Shown in pieces: positions 12,101 through 23,560 of a stretch of 64,000 nt of DNA. Positions within the stretch are counted from its first letter, which is position 1. Each line of letters starts with the position of its first letter. The notes under the pieces were generated by a model. It had not been told where the DNA came from. It searched no databases and worked only from the letters and a program-made list of their open reading frames with translations. The translations under genes and the position numbers were made by a program. Origin of the DNA: Spinacia oleracea (Eukaryota > Streptophyta > Magnoliopsida > Caryophyllales > Amaranthaceae); the NCBI RefSeq assembly GCF_020520425.1, contig NC_079488.1, positions 20,276,247 to 20,340,246 on the forward strand, read 5' to 3'.

Positions 12101-15100
12101 CTCTTTTAAATTTCCCTTCTAAAACTGGAATTTGGTGAAATGCTGATAGTCAAGTGTTATCTTGTATCGTTTCTCTATAGGCACTGGCATATGACATGTT
12201 CTTATTGATGAATTTGTGGAAGATAAAGAGCATCTTACAATTCCATTAGCTTAGTTCTGTATCTAGGTTACTGTATTTGATGGGGCAGCAGGGTTCAGGT
12301 ACGTATTTATGGACGTTTGCTTCAGTATGTTCTTGTCCAAAGTAATCGCCTATTTGATACACTTGCAAGTTGCAACTCTATTGTAATTGGAATGTTGTAG
12401 CCTTAAGCATTGAAGGCTTGAAGCAGCACTAAGTAGTTTGGTGAGATAGAAGTGCTGTGCACAAACCAATTTGAGCTTCTAATTAGGCCTCTAAGCTCTT
12501 CAGGTTATGTGGGTTTTGGTCAGCAGAGCTCCGAAAATCTCCTCCCAAGCCCCAACTGCAAAATTAGAACTGTGAAAATAAATTTGTTGAAGTAGTCGTT
12601 TAATTGATTTTTATGCATAAAGACAAATCAATAAGCTTCTTCACACCTGGTGGGTTTGTGACAGGAGCCATGTGCCAGGCCCTGAAACACCAAGAGAGGA
12701 ATGTTGTTTACAGTATTGCAGACTATGACGAGGTTTGTTTAAAAACTTAGCAGTTTCTATTAGACTAAAAACTAAACCTTAAGGCTAAGGTAGAATTTCT
12801 TGAAGTTTGTGTGCTTTTATTCCATTGAGTACATGATGAAGTGCAAAGAACTGTACCCTGCTGGCCATCAAAGATTATGAGAAAAGGTTTAGAGCCTATA
12901 CATCAAGCAAATATATTCATGTTCTAACAAATCACCACTGATTGCTTTCTGGTTTTCTGTGGCAATTATAGCTAATGTCCCTTCACATTGAGTCATTATA
13001 AATTTCTAATATTATACTCTTCTCTGTCTCGAATATGTCTGGACCTTATCTTAATTTTATTGTCTTAGTTCAAAGTGCATGCAACCTTAACGCTTAGTGG
13101 ACTATTAACTATGCTCAATTTTTTTTTTTTTTTCTGATGATGGAGCTCACTTATTTGTCAGGTATTATCAGCTGTCGGTAAAGGTGAGACCCTTATGACG
13201 GCGTTGCAGGATGCTGTCCCTGAGGATGTCCGTGGCAAACTTACAGCTTCTGTTTCTGAAATTATGCAAGCACCAGGGAAGAACTTGAATCTTGATTTGC
13301 TACCGAGCGTTAACCAAAAGGCTGATGCTTCATCTGATCTGAAATCGAAGAACAAAGAAAATGCAGCCTTGCAATCTGAATCTAAAAATGAAAATGCAAA
13401 AACAGACCAAGTTGGTGAAGAAGCTATTGAGACTCGGTCGCCAAAAGAATCTGTGGAATCTGATATTCCTGAATCTAAAGAAGGGGATAGCCACGACGAT
13501 GATAAAGGATTGACAAAAAGTTCAAATGATTCTCAGAATACTGATGAAAAACTTGATAATGTTGGACAACTTTCTGAATCTGGTGGGGACGGTTCTGAGA
13601 CCGCTTCCGAATTGAACTCATCTAGCCGCAGTGCTGGTGGCACTAATTCCGAAGCCGACGTTGTGTCGGGTATTAGGTCCCAAGATGATGGAAAAAAACA
13701 GAAAGAGAACGATATCTCTGAGAGAGTTGAGGAGCCCAAGGATTTGACTGACGAGCAAAATAAATCAAGCTCAGCTGCTGATTCACCTGCAGATAAAAAT
13801 GAAGTAACATCACCACCCATCTCTGATGGTCAAATGTCAGAAAAAGGAGATAATGATAGTAAAACTGAGGAGCCCAAAGATTTGACTGACGAGCAAAATA
13901 AAACAAGCTCAGCTGCTGATTCACCTGCAGATACAAGTGAAGTAACATCACCACCCATGACTGATAGTCAAATGTCGGAAAAAGGAGATGATGTGAATAA
14001 AACTGAGGGTGAAAATTTGGAACCTGTGCCAGATCAGAATAGAGCTCCTTTCAGTGTTACTCAAGCTTTCGATGCTTTGACAGGGTTTGATGACTCAACG
14101 CAGATGGCTGTGAATAGTGTTTTTGGTGTCCTTGAAGATATGATTACTCAGCTGGAGGAGAAAAATAATGAAAGCATAGTCAATGAAGGAGTTGAGAACA
14201 AAGATGCCACTGAGGGTTCAGTTATTGAGAAGGATAATGAAGGAGTTGAGAACAAAGATGCCACTGAGGGTTCAGTTATTGAGAAGGATAATGAAGGAGT
14301 TGAGAACAAAGATGCCAATGAGGGTTCAGTTATTGAGAAGGATAATGAAGGAGTTGAGAACAAAGATGCCACTGAGGGTTCAGTTATTGAGAAGGATTGT
14401 AGTAATATTGACCTCCAGCTAGAAAAACAAACGGATGGTAAGACTTAAGTTAGGTTGTTTAATTGTTTAATGACTCGTAAAATCTTTCTGTTTAATTGCT
14501 ATAGTTATCTTACTGATTCACAGCTTGATGCAGGGGAAAAGAAGGAAGATACAAATCATCAGGAAATAGAATCAGTTAATGGACATGATAGCAACAGTGG
14601 CGTGAAAAATAGTCCAACTTATGCTGCCGGAAAAGAGAATAATATCCTGATTGTGAGTAAACCGGGAGCAGCAAAAGAAAATGTTGAAAGAATGACAAAC
14701 ATTAGCAAAGATTCGTTCTACATAAAATCAAATCCATATGTAACAGCATTAGACAAAGAGTTCCTCCCACAGTTCATTCTGACAAAGATGCGGAAAATGA
14801 ATTGTGGTGACGTGGATGCAACCACACTTCTTGATTGTGTTCCAGAAAATGGGCACTTGCTTCTGCTAAAACAACCTGGTGGAACACATGTTGCTGTATT
14901 TGACAGTAAAGACATAAAAAAGCATTCCAAACTACCTCGTAAAGGAAGTGTTGCAGATAATGTTATTGAGCCAAAAGAGCATTCCAAAGTACCACAGAAA
15001 GGAAGTGTTACAGATAATGTTATTGAGCCAACATATTTCATTTGCGACAAAGATGGGCTGGAGAAACCCGTAGAAGAGTCGATGAAGAAATTGCATGACA

Positions 15101-18100
15101 AAAGTGTGGAAGATAATAATTTGGACAAGTCAATTTTTTTTGTTAAGACCACTCTGCTTAATTCTCTGAAAGTTGAAGTTAGTCGTAGGCTTAATGCTGT
15201 AGACACGGCAGACATGGATGCTAATTTAGCAGCAGATATGGAAGCAGTTGCAGATGCTGTCTATTTGGCAATTCAACATGATGTAGAGCATAATCAGAAG
15301 CTTGTGCTCTCTGGGTTTGAGCCTGATTTCCAAGAATGGAGTAGGCATATTAATGGTAACCGTATCATAGAAGTGATATCTAAAGCAGTACAAGACACCA
15401 GCTACTTGAAAAAAGTGTTACCCGTCGGTGTTATTGTGGGTTCTATTTTAGCTGCTCTGAGAAATTGTTTTGATTTGTCAGCTGGATATTGCGATAGTCC
15501 TGCTGGGTCTTTAGACATGGATCAAGATCAAACGAATGTGTTAAAGCCAGAGGATCTACCTCCACAAGAGGTCATTCAGGTCCCTACTGATGGAATTGAC
15601 CATGATCTTACGTCGGGAAAGAATATAAGTAGAGACAAGGTTACTACAGTGTCAGATGATCAAGATGACCAAGAAATGGCTGGATTCAAAGGTTTGAATG
15701 GGGACACTCTCATGGCTGGTGCTTTTACAGCTGCACTTGGAGCGTCTGCTTTTCTAACAAGTCAGGAGGTATTTATTTATGGTTTTCAAGTTTCTTTTTT
15801 TTTTCAAGATGTATCTCTTTTAACTTTCATTTTTAGGTTGGCATCCGAAAGAACTTGAAATGATCCATAAGTCTTGGTTTTTTCTTAAAGATCTCCTATA
15901 CAGCTATACTAAGATTTGAGTGAATCTCACTCTTGTATGAATTCATATTTCCATTTTGGCGTGTAACAATTAGCATGAAATCTATGTGTTAAACAGTAGC
16001 ACAGGCAACATCCAGTCTGAGTCCTCTACTGGTGGAATTTCAAGGGTCAAAATGTCTGAGAGGCTGACTTTTTATTTTTTTCATCCCCCCTCCCCCCCCC
16101 CCCCCCCCCATCACACAGTGTGCAGTAGTCACTTTGGTTTGTTTTATCACAGGCTAGTGGTCACTCTTTTGTTTTGTTGTTAGTTGTTACAGTTTTGACC
16201 GTTCTTTGTGACTTCTGGCTATTCATTTGGTCATAGGAGGATTTCATGGCCAACGACGGTTGTGAATCGGAAGATAACCGTATGAAAAGCGGGACTGTCA
16301 GAATGGAGGAGACAGTAGATGGCAAAGACCAGAGTAATATAGTAACTAGCTTTGCTGAAAAAGCAATGTCTGTTGCCGGTCCAGTCATCCCTACTACAGA
16401 AAATGGAGCCGTGGATCAAGAAAGGTCGGAGTGTGGTTTTGTCAATATTTCCTCTATTTTGGTCTGCCTCTTTTTCACTTTTGTCTCCTTTTGAGTGTGT
16501 GTGCTGATTTTATCAATTGCATAATTGCATGATCAGGATCGTCGCGATGCTGGTAGGAGTGGGCGAGAGGGGTGGCATGCTAAGACTTGTTAGCAAATTA
16601 GCTTTACTGTGGGGTGGTCTCCGTGGTGCTATGAGTTTAACAGACCGGCTTTTCTCATTTTTACGTATTGTTGATCAGCCTTTGTTACTCAGGTGATATG
16701 TTTGCAAGTTTTTTGAATGAAGTTGAAATCACTGAATAAGTGTGGGAATCACAATTACTGCGTCCAGCGTTTTTGGTTTGTTTCTTTTGTGGGTAGATTT
16801 TCGCTTTGTTAGGTACTAGTATTACGTTTTTGGGAGATCATTGGATAAGTACACTTTGCATATATCTTCTTTTCTGGAGAATAGAAGATTATCATTAGCT
16901 AGCTAATCTTTTACACCCCATTGTATGTGAATCTTTTACACCCTATTGTATGTGAATTAGGTTTCCCCCCTATGATTAAGCAAGTCCTATCTTTGTCCTA
17001 GAACTATTGCGTTGCGACCTAATATTTAGTACTGAAATCCCATTCACAACAAGCCCGATGCACATGGTAGACGAAAAGAAGAAAGGTGAAAATTTACATC
17101 TTGGAGTTGTTTCCCTTCTGTAGAATTTATTTATGCAAATTGGCAAAGGCTTAGTGCCTCCCACTCTTCCAAATTGTTTGTGTATTAACCAACTATTTTC
17201 AACAAAATGGCCTTTTCTTTGTCTATATTAGATTTTTACCTTTAAACTTATTTCACGTAATGGATTACTGTGTCCAGCGAAGCATATAGTAATATTGAAT
17301 TAGTTAATTATTTATCGTGTATATATGCAACGTTTTCAACCTGAATGTACTGTATATTTGATAATAATGTTTTGGTAGCTGATGTGAGGAAGCATGATAT
17401 TTGTTTGTGGTGCAATCAGACCTTAATGAGAATTTGTGCTTAGTTCCTGGTCTTCTACCACTCGCCGAGGGCAGCATAATCTTTTTAGCTTCTTCAGATA
17501 TTTGATGATGTGAGGAAGCATGTACTGCAGATATTTGATGATAGTTTCTGATACAATTTGGGTTACAATAGTTTGCTAGTGAAAGAACTAATGAAACTAA
17601 GATGCTAATACTTCGTAACAGTTCTTTTTGTTCGTATTATATTTCTTCTTCTTCGGGGGATGGCTGGAAAAGCCATTTTTGTATTCATGGCTGTAAACTT
17701 CTTGTGGTTATGTATTTTCTTTCCTACAGTGCTTTTTACCAGTCTTCTCTTTCACAGGGTACTTGGGTTTTCCTGCATGGTGCTAGTTTTGTGGTCCCCA
17801 GTGTTGTTGCCACTGTTGCCTACACTTCTCCAGAATTTGTTGTCACACAACTCCTCTAGGATTGTCGAGCTAGCCTGCGTTGTTGGTCTTTACGCTGCTG
17901 TCACAATACTCATCATGCAGTGGGGCAAGGGAATACGAGGGTACGAGTATCCGTTAAAGCAATACGGGCTGGATTTTACATCTCCGAAAAAGGTATCAGT
18001 CAACAGCTGAAGCAGTCACTTCTCGTATCATCAGATGTCACTGGGCATTGTCAGAGATTGACGTGATTCCTATTGCAACTCTTTAATATTCCTCTATCCT

Positions 18101-19234
18101 ATTTAAATAAGAACTCATTAACCAGAATAGAAGCAACTATGAATTATTATAGTTACTGTTCTAATTTATTATTTATGATCATGATATTTTTGGCATCATT
18201 GAGTGGCGAGTTGGTGACTGAGCTCACCTTCTTCTCTGACCCATACCTTATCGTCAAGTGCGAGGTGGGAGGAGGATGGAGAATAGTAGATAGCTCCCCA
18301 CCCCCCCAAAAATACAAAATAGGTGCAATTGTTTCTCATCAATTTGTGAATGTGCTTATCTTTTGCTACTAACTCAGACTCTTGTATGCAGGTGCAACAT
18401 TTCTTGATAGGGTTGGCTGGAGGAGTCATGCTAGTTGTCACTATACACTCTCTAAATGCTTATCTTGGCCTTGTCAACCTTTCTTTTCCATCAAGTCTTG
18501 GTTCATCTTCCTTGACTCTTAGTGCCAAAATCAAAGCACATGGCCAGCTGTTTCTTTCGGCTGGTCAAGCAATTCTAGTGGCAGCTGGTGTTGCTTTTGT
18601 TGAAGAACTGCTCTTTAGATCATGGTTATTAGAAGAAATAGCAATAGACCTTGGTTACCATCCTGGAATACTTTTATCAGGACTTGCTTTTGCATTATCA
18701 CAGAGGTATGTCTGCTTAGTTTGAGACAGGTCTGGAAGCTGTTCCTATTCTGTCTCCTATTTTATTTCCCATGGAAAATATAAAGGGTGATGGCTGTGTC
18801 TGCTTTTCCATTATCTCTGTGAAATTTGTGATGCCTTTTGCTTGTTTTTTTAGGATTTTTTTTATTACTTTGCTCTTTTTGATGTCATCCACAATGTTCT
18901 TATCATTCCTGTTTCATGATTTCCCAGGTCATGGGAAGCTATTCCTGGGCTATGGCTGTTATCTATGTGTCTTGCGGGGGCTCGATTGAGAAAGGAAGGA
19001 AGCCTTTTCATTCCCATAGGAGTGCGCACCGGGCTTATAGCTTCCAGTTACGTGTTACAATCAGGTGGTTTTGTTGTTTACACGCCAAAGTTTCCATGGT
19101 GGGTCGTTGGTATGCACCCCTTCCAGCCGTTTTGTGGAGTAGTAGGTCTTCTCTTTGCTTTATTATTAGCAGTAGCCCTATATCCAAGGCAGCTTGTACA
19201 AAGGGAAAGAATTCCTCGAAAAATTCGAGCATAA
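6188..19234 (+). CDS. EMB8-like alpha/beta-hydrolase fused to a CPBP (CAAX-type) membrane protease-like domain
   Basis: Twelve exons with GT-AG borders: 6188-7023, 8739-9015, 9188-9373, 10741-10878, 11644-12096, 13162-14437, 14534-15768, 16237-16424, 16537-16692, 17758-17992, 18392-18705, 18928-19234. They join in one frame (5601 nt, 1866 aa). The layout matches the Arabidopsis At2g03140-type protein as I recall it. The start is the ATG at 6188 (MAIFIPSQ); the in-frame codon at 6074 is TTG. Residues 1-95 are Ser/Arg-rich with a hydrophobic stretch, so plastid targeting is plausible. Residues 232-480 are hydrolase-like (LLIPGTAKG, NPRGCAGSP), but the nucleophile elbow reads G-W-G-Y-G with no Ser. 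Residues 630-1450 are acidic with internal repeats. The C-terminus has several membrane segments and the CPBP motif EELLFR (1731-1736), while the second motif reads FALSQ rather than FxxxH. Function unknown; possibly a non-catalytic plastid membrane protein. Confidence 0.88.
6611..6646 (+). repeat. Glycine-coding GGN microsatellite in exon 1
   Basis: A run of GGCGGTGGC-type triplets encodes about 11 consecutive glycines between the hydrophobic N-terminal region and the hydrolase-like domain. It is in frame and probably a length-variable linker. Confidence 0.8.
10714..10740 (+). repeat. Poly-C tract next to the exon 4 splice acceptor
   Basis: An uninterrupted run of about 17 C residues followed by TCCTTCCAG ends exactly at the 3' splice site of exon 4. 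It replaces the usual U-rich polypyrimidine tract. A second long C run lies at about 16085-16109 in the intron before exon 8. Confidence 0.75.
13729..14004 (+). repeat. Two 138-bp coding tandem repeats (46 aa each)
   Basis: The unit starts EEPKDLTDEQNK and ends near MSEKGD..KT. The copies run 13729-13866 and 13867-14004, in frame within exon 6, and differ by about ten residues. They belong to the acidic, presumably disordered linker of the hydrolase/CPBP protein. Confidence 0.85.
14182..14397 (+). repeat. Four 54-bp coding tandem repeats (18 aa each)
   Basis: The unit NEGVENKDATEGSVIEKD is repeated four times in frame and almost without divergence; copy 3 has Asn for Thr. This points to recent replication-slippage or unequal-crossover expansion inside exon 6. 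The reading frame stays open in all copies. Confidence 0.9.
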
Positions 19235-19680
19235 AGGTTATAACCTTCAGCAATGGAATTTGTCAGAGTGGGAGGTGACTCTTGAAAATACAAATACAGT
19301 AAAGAATCTGCTTCGAACAAATGTGAAGGGTTATGATAGATACTTTATACACAATAAATATGTACCATGCAAATGTTTATAGAAAACGAACGCATGCTTG
19401 AAGTCGTAAAGAGAAGATACTGCATACATATAGAACTTGAGTCAGAGCTTTTTGTATTTGTATATATGAAAATAGATGTAGCAATTTTTTCCATTTCTTG
19501 TAGTGAATCTGGAGTACATGATAGAAAGAAGGTACTTTTGCCTGTACTTCGGAGCTATTTACGCTAATAAAGGAAGTTTTCCTTCATGGTAAATGAATGT
19601 TATACACAAAAGGTGTGGTAAAAGAATGGTATAATACAAATTGTGTTTCTACTTCCTAAGTGCAATTATGCAGGTATTTG
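19235..19680. other. Convergent 3' UTR region between two host genes
   Basis: This 446-bp stretch separates the stop of the CPBP-type gene (+) from the stop of the pectinesterase gene (-). AATAAA words on the plus strand at about 19354 and 19566 could serve the upstream gene. No separate gene is visible. Confidence 0.5.
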
Positions 19681-22096
19681 TCATGGATCATGGAACAGAG
19701 GAAACCCAGTAGTTTCCAACCAGTCATCAGAACCATGCAAGAAAGCTCGAACGGTAAATCTCTTTGCCATATCTTCAGTACAGTTTTTATTGTATCCTTT
19801 CCATTTAACCCTGTTTCTGGTATCTGCACCTGGTCCATAATTCATGTACTCCATATACTCTACAGTGTCCAAAGTGCTGTATTGATCCCATTGAGACCAC
19901 CCCAATGGATGTATCAGGTCACCCAAATAGCTCCTCATTATGACTGTTCTTGAGAAGTTCCTCCATGGTCGACCCAGAAACGTGAAAGACCGTCTTTGGT
20001 CAGGAAGAGGGAAATCCGGGGCAGCTGTAATAGTGCAGTTGTGGAGTGAGAACCCGGTGTTCTGAAACTCGTCTTCTCTGCTTTGAGCCGTGATCATGTT
20101 GCTCTGCCCTAAAATAGGTTTCCTGACTAATATTTGACAGTTGTGAAAGATGGCTGCTGCATTCCCGAAGATGAAGTCTATGGTGCCTTGAACGATGCAC
20201 TCTCTGTAAAACTGGCGGAAGGAGTGGGCGTAAAGAGTGTCCTGATTGGAGGTGAAGTTGCATCGGAAGAAAGCAGAGTTTGAGGTCACTCTGATTGCTA
20301 CTGCTTGGTACATCTCAGGACTTGCTGTGTTCTCTACTGTTAGGTCTCTGGCTAAGAACCTGTCTCCAATTACAGCTGCAGGATTGAAGCCAATACAAAT
20401 CATAATTAGTTCTGTAACCACTTTTTTAAATGTAAATTGTATGAAACAGTTGGGCTTGAAAACTATATTGTACATAAAATTGTTGAAAGCTGCAGGATTG
20501 AAGCCAATACATATGACAATCAGTTCTACCCCACTTTTTTAAATGTAATTCTAGCAGTTTATCAGGATTATATGAAACAGTTGGGCTTGAAAACTACTTC
20601 ATATTGTACAAAAAAATGTTGACAATGTTTCTGTTCTACTCTCTGTAATTTCGAAACCATTGATTGAATCACAATCAGTTCTGTACCCACTTTTTTATAT
20701 GTAAATTTTAGCTATTTCTCAGGATTATATGAAACAGTTGACTGGAAAACTATATTGTACACAAATATTTTGATTTGAATTCTAGAGATCAGGGTGATTT
20801 TAAAGGTTTTGTCAGGTTTGCACAGAACTGTTCCGTTGTAGTTTTGGAGGCAGTTTGGAGGCCTGTAGTTAAAGCTGACATTCTTATTATACTAAACCGG
20901 AATCGCCTTAACCAACATTGAATTATGCTAAAATTATTCAAAATTTGGGCTAATCACTGCAATTACTGACTAATTAAGCACGAAAACGACGAGAAACTAA
21001 GTAAGAAGAGAGAAAGAAACATACCCAAAGTTGCTGAAGTGAAGGTTGAATAGCCATTAATAAAACTCCTGTTACCAGTAATAAAAGTGGAGTTAATCCC
21101 ACTTCCAAACAACATTATACTCATCTTATTCCTGGGAATTTCAATATATTCCCTGTAAATTCCCGCCTTAATTTTGATCACAAATCTGTTGAAACTCATA
21201 TTTGGCGCCATTCTAATTGCTTCCCCAATTGTAGTGTAATTCCCACTCCCATCACTCGCAACCACAACATTCGGCTTTATTCTGTAATTCCCTCTCCCCA
21301 TCAACCTCCTCTCCCTCTTATCCATCCATGTCGGAAACCCGGTTTTCGAACCTCGAACCGAAGAAAACGGTTGGTTGTTATTATCCAATAACAACCGGTT
21401 TTCTTGCTTTGATCTTTCTTCCATGTGTTTTATGATTGCCAACATATTGCTAATCATCTGAACAATGGGTTTTAATTTCTTCTCAAGATAAATTCTCAGA
21501 CTCTGTTTTTGGTGATGGAATCTTGATTCTAATTCGGAGAACCCATCAATGCAAGTGTTCTCGTTAGTCATGGCAGCGCTCAAAAGGGTCTTTAAATCTC
21601 CGTAAAACGGGCGAGAAACACCGAAAGATTTGCGGAATTCATCCATGGATTGACCTAATTCGTACTGGGTTTGATCAAGCAACTCAACACAGTCGTTAAA
21701 TGCACTCTTTTCCTGTAAATTGAGCACTCTTCGAGCAAAGAAATCGGTGATTTCGTACTGTGAACTCGAAACGAGATCGATTGTGCGGTTTATCGAGGCC
21801 TCGAGGAAGCGGTCGAGGGTGGTGTTGGGCGACGATGAGAGAGTGGAGAAGCAGAGAGAAGGGTAGAGAGTTGAAGAACAAGCGGTTTTGATTATGGGGT
21901 TTAATGATTGTTGATTTATAGGGTTTTGGGAAGTTCCTTTTTTGAGGTTTGAATTGGGTTTTGCGAGGAAGAAGATAGCGGAAACAGAGACCATGAAGAC
22001 GATGAAGTAGAGGATGATGTAGATTGCTCTGTTTCTGTTCTTTGTCGGGGTGTTCTTGAATATGGTTGTTGTTGTTGTTGTTGCAGTTTCCGCCAT
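19681..22096 (-). CDS. Type I pectinesterase (pectin methylesterase with PMEI pro-domain)
   Basis: Two exons on the minus strand, 22096-21025 and 20375-19681, join in phase 1 (GT at 21024, AG at 20376) to give 588 aa. The family demethylesterifies homogalacturonan in the cell wall. A single membrane segment near residues 25-46 fits a type II signal-anchor. The PMEI domain follows, with its four spaced cysteines (KTACSST, SLCFS, FNDCVE, ENTCIDG). An RRLM sequence resembles the RRLL/RKLL processing site. The catalytic domain has GIYREYIEI, QAVAIR, QDTLYAH, GTIDFIFGNAAA and LGRPW, so the catalytic Gln, Asp and Arg residues are all present. It converges with the hydrolase/CPBP gene. Whether the short 20376-21024 intron is the only one rests on the unbroken fit. 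Exact subgroup not assigned. Confidence 0.93.
20375..20770. repeat. Tandem duplications in the pectinesterase intron, copying the acceptor region
   Basis: The block starting 'gctgcaggattgaagccaat' occurs at 20375 and again at 20489 (114-bp period). A third, partial and more diverged copy covers the part from 'cacaatcagttctg' at about 20668. Read on the minus strand, these are copies of the 3' end of the intron, so decoy CAG acceptors lie upstream of the true one. Confidence 0.8.
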
Positions 22097-22498
22097 TGTT
22101 GAAGAGAGAAAGAAAGAAAGAGAGGATGAAAGTGGATTATGCTTTTCAAAAGTTTGTTATGATTGAGAGTTTCGTTGATTTTGGCAGTTTTTATTCAGAA
22201 TTTGAAGCAACTGAACAAGAACGATACCCTTCAAAAACCCTTTCTTGAAGAAAGAAAAGCCCTTCCAAAAAAAATATTATGCAATTAATGTTATAGTGAC
22301 TTCTTTCTTGTATTATTACGAATCTATATATAATACAGGGGTTATACAACCATAATACTAATTAAGCTCTTAAACCATAACCAATTAATAATAAGAAACC
22401 TAACAAATTACAAATACCGGGCCTTGTGTAAAAGAAACACAAAAGTTGTCGTCCAAGAGACTTTGTTAGTTCAGTCCTTAACATACCCCTAATTGTTA
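22097..22498. other. Pectinesterase 5' leader and upstream spacer
   Basis: The first part is the minus-strand 5' UTR and promoter of the pectinesterase gene, with GA-rich tracts just before the ATG. The rest, up to the palindromic pair at 22499, is AT-rich with no recognised gene. The left end of the giant MULE should lie in or near this stretch, but I could not fix it because the matching right TIR is outside the window. Confidence 0.4.
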
Positions 22499-22597
22499 TA
22501 CCCATGTACAGCCAAGATGGCTGTACCCGTTGCCCAAAACGACGCGCAGTGTCGTTTTTCGTAAAATACCCAGGTACATCCAAGTTGGTTGTACCCC
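22499..22597. repeat. Pair of palindromic 30-bp units, candidate MULE terminal or transposase-binding motif
   Basis: Two diverged copies of TACCCANGTACANCCAAG followed by a complementary arm (TGG.TGTACCC) occur at 22499-22529 and 22567-22597, 68 bp apart. Each is a perfect or near-perfect dyad around GTACA.CCA. They lie just upstream of the Ulp1-gene promoter, where the left end of the large element is expected. The link to the element is an inference. Confidence 0.45.
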
Positions 22598-22615
22598 CTA
22601 CCATTGTGGGGTAGA

Positions 22616-22933
22616 TAAATTTTTTTTTAAAAATGGCACGTGAGGATAATAATTTCGCGCAGGAATCGCCTATAAATACAATAAAAAAAGAAGAAAATCA
22701 TTTCGAAAACCGTTCAAATTCTCAGCACACAAAAAATTTTCTCTCTCCTCCGCCCACTCATCTACGTTGATTGCTTTCTCTCTCCTAAAACCGCCATTAA
22801 ACTTCCTGCAACCACCTCAATTTACTTTCTCTCTCTTCAACCCGCTACTAATCTTCATTATTTAAGCTGAATTTGCAGAAAATATCAAGAGAAGAAATTT
22901 GTGCCTTCTTTTTGGTGAAAAAAAAGGAGAAAA
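22616..22933 (+). promoter_or_regulatory. Promoter and 5' UTR of the Ulp1-like gene
   Basis: A TATAAATA box at 22671-22678 is followed by a CT-rich leader (22735-22860, with many CTCTC words) and an A-rich Kozak region just before the ATG at 22934. A CACGTG G-box core lies at 22637-22642. This is a typical plant class II promoter layout. Confidence 0.5.
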
Positions 22934-23560
22934 ATGGATATTCGAGATGAAATTGACATGAACAAGCTACAAAATCCAACGAAAAGCAAAAAGTAAGTAA
23001 TTAGAAATGATTCTGATATTTCGATTTTATTTTCGAACTAAATATGAAATCTAATTTTGCTTATTTTCGTTCTATTTCAGAAAAACGAAGATGTCGAAAG
23101 AAAAAAAAGAAACGTATGTAATTTAATTTCAGATTTCGTACATGCAACTGTTTAATTAGTTAAATATTTGTTTAATTTAGTTATTTTCAGTATTTTTCAT
23201 TATAATGTTCAAATAATTTCATTATAATGGTCAATTTTTTGGGTTTATGATGTTAACAAACCCTAACTTCTGATTTTTTTTGCTATAGTACTGGAAGATC
23301 TAGTGAAGAGCCAAAAATCGGCACTGAAAAGCAATCAGACATGACGGAGTAAGTTATTTTAAGTTTTCGTAGATAAAATTCATTTTAATTTACATATGTT
23401 CAATCAATTTTATGTTAATGTTCAATCAATTTTATGTTAATGTTCATTTTCGTTGCGTAGTGATTTTACCAAACCCTAACTATTGATTTTTTGGTCACAG
23501 AACTGGACAATACCAAATTGAGAATGAAATTGAAACTGAAAAGCAAATAGACACAGTCCA
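22934..23560 (+). CDS. 5' exons 1-4 of the Ulp1-like gene (short phase-2 exons)
   Basis: Exons 22934-22992, 23081-23113, 23289-23348 and 23501-23560 all end in phase 2 with clear GTAAG/GTATG donors and AG acceptors. The protein starts MDIRDEIDMNKLQNPTKSKK and is Lys/Glu-rich with no recognised domain. Exons 3 and 4 are both exactly 60 nt and encode related peptides (TG....E..I.TEKQ.D), so one arose from the other by exon duplication. The donor of exon 4 now faces the 22.8-kb insertion. Confidence 0.6.

Noticed and set aside
12174-12240. Possible extra exon of the host gene (AG at about 12180, then ALAYDMFLLMN)
   Set aside because: Exons 12096 and 13162 already join in frame with the expected sequence (KKK-VLSAVGKGE); the extra piece has no matching donor.
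13533-15215. Long minus-strand frames opposite exons 6 and 7
   Set aside because: Antisense shadows of a Ser/Glu/Asp-rich coding sequence.
15986-16060. Possible exon between exons 7 and 8 of the host gene
   Set aside because: From any AG compatible with the phase of exon 7, it runs into a stop; skipping it keeps the frame.
19660-20263. Other frames overlapping the pectinesterase exon
   Set aside because: Shadows of the conserved catalytic exon on the minus strand.
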